6,359 nt of DNA from Frankiaceae bacterium (GTDB taxonomy: Bacteria > Actinomycetota > Actinomycetes > JAFAQI01): the NCBI GenBank assembly GCA_030840545.1, contig JAVEEH010000347.1:1-6359 (forward strand), read 5' to 3'. The notes beneath the pieces are model-generated. The model was not told where the DNA came from, searched no databases, and saw nothing but the letters and a program-made list of their open reading frames with translations. Both the position numbers and the translations under genes were made by a program. Numbering within the stretch: position 1 is the stretch's first letter; each line of letters starts with the position of its first letter. Shown in pieces: positions 6,235 to 6,359 of this stretch.

Positions 6235-6278
6235 ATCGTCGTACGGCGTACAGAAAACCGTCCGAGGAGGGACATCAA
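6235..6278 (+). other. fusA-tuf intergenic spacer
   Basis: These 44 bases contain a small palindrome, GTACG-G-CGTAC (6241-6251), and the tuf ribosome site. I see no clear -35/-10 pair and no terminator-like stem, so tuf is probably co-transcribed with fusA. A promoter inside the 3' end of fusA cannot be excluded. Confidence 0.5.
6265..6270 (+). promoter_or_regulatory. Consensus ribosome binding site of tuf
   Basis: A full AGGAGG lies 8 nt before the GTG at 6279. It is the strongest Shine-Dalgarno sequence in the window, fitting the very high output expected of EF-Tu. Confidence 0.92.
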
Positions 6279-6359
6279 GTGGCGAAGGCCAAGTTCGTGC
6301 GGAACAAGCCGCACGTCAACATCGGCACCATCGGTCACATCGACCATGGCAAGACGACG
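6279..6359 (+). CDS. tuf: Translation elongation factor Tu, N-terminal fragment (3' end cut by the window edge)
   Basis: Twenty-seven codons are present from a GTG start, beginning MAKAKFVRNKPHVNIG and reaching the first GTP-binding motif GHIDHGKT (residues 19-26). EF-Tu delivers aminoacyl-tRNA to the ribosomal A site as a ternary complex with GTP. The perfect AGGAGG upstream and the position after fusA complete the str operon order rpsL-rpsG-fusA-tuf. Residues VRN at 7-9 differ slightly from the more usual ERT or ERN. The frame is open to the last base, so truncation is only due to the window. Confidence 0.98.
   Translation, partial: MAKAKFVRNKPHVNIGTIGHIDHGKTT

Noticed and set aside
6241..6251. 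Palindrome GTACGGCGTAC before tuf as a terminator or operator
   Set aside because: The arms are only 5 bp around a single base, with no T-tract and no supporting context.
1..6359. CRISPR arrays, insertion sequences, tRNA or rRNA genes, phage or attachment sites
   Set aside because: I looked for repeat-spacer patterns, transposase-like proteins with terminal repeats and tRNA-like cloverleafs, and saw none.

Overview
The window is very GC-rich, with strong G/C preference at third codon positions and GTG/TTG starts. Its RpoC, S12, S7 and EF-G sequences have actinobacterial character, for example the RpoC ending that contains LDDYGY and the EF-G stretch KIGEVHDGAATMDWM. A high-GC actinomycete is therefore the likely source. 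I cannot place it to genus.

Layout, left to right. The 3' third of rpoC (RNA polymerase beta') enters from the left edge and ends at 1236. A strong 17-pair hairpin follows directly. Next is a plus-strand gene for an exported CapA-like (poly-gamma-glutamate/capsule type) metallophosphatase-fold protein, ending at 2387. It converges on, and overlaps by 20 bp, a minus-strand gene for a Mug/TDG-family (family 2) uracil/mismatch DNA glycosylase at 2368-2946. An intergenic stretch of about 320 bp (2947-3270) holds a consensus-like promoter (TTGACC, 18 bp, TAAGGT) firing rightwards and an apparently structured leader of about 237 nt. Then comes the classic str operon: rpsL (S12), rpsG (S7), fusA (EF-G), and the first 27 codons of tuf (EF-Tu), which runs off the right edge.

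How the genes work together. rpsL, rpsG, fusA and tuf form one translation-machinery operon with very tight junctions: rpsL/rpsG overlap by one base in TAATG, and rpsG/fusA are 1 nt apart or slightly more depending on the fusA start. RpoC belongs to the upstream rpoBC transcription unit. The two genes between rpoC and rpsL have no obvious functional link to transcription or translation and look like lineage-specific cargo in an otherwise highly conserved locus.

I see no mobile element, CRISPR array, tRNA, rRNA or clearly new multi-gene system. The items most worth a second look are the rpsL leader with mutually exclusive stems, the post-rpoC hairpin that buries an in-frame ATG of the next gene, and the CapA/Mug cargo with its convergent overlap.
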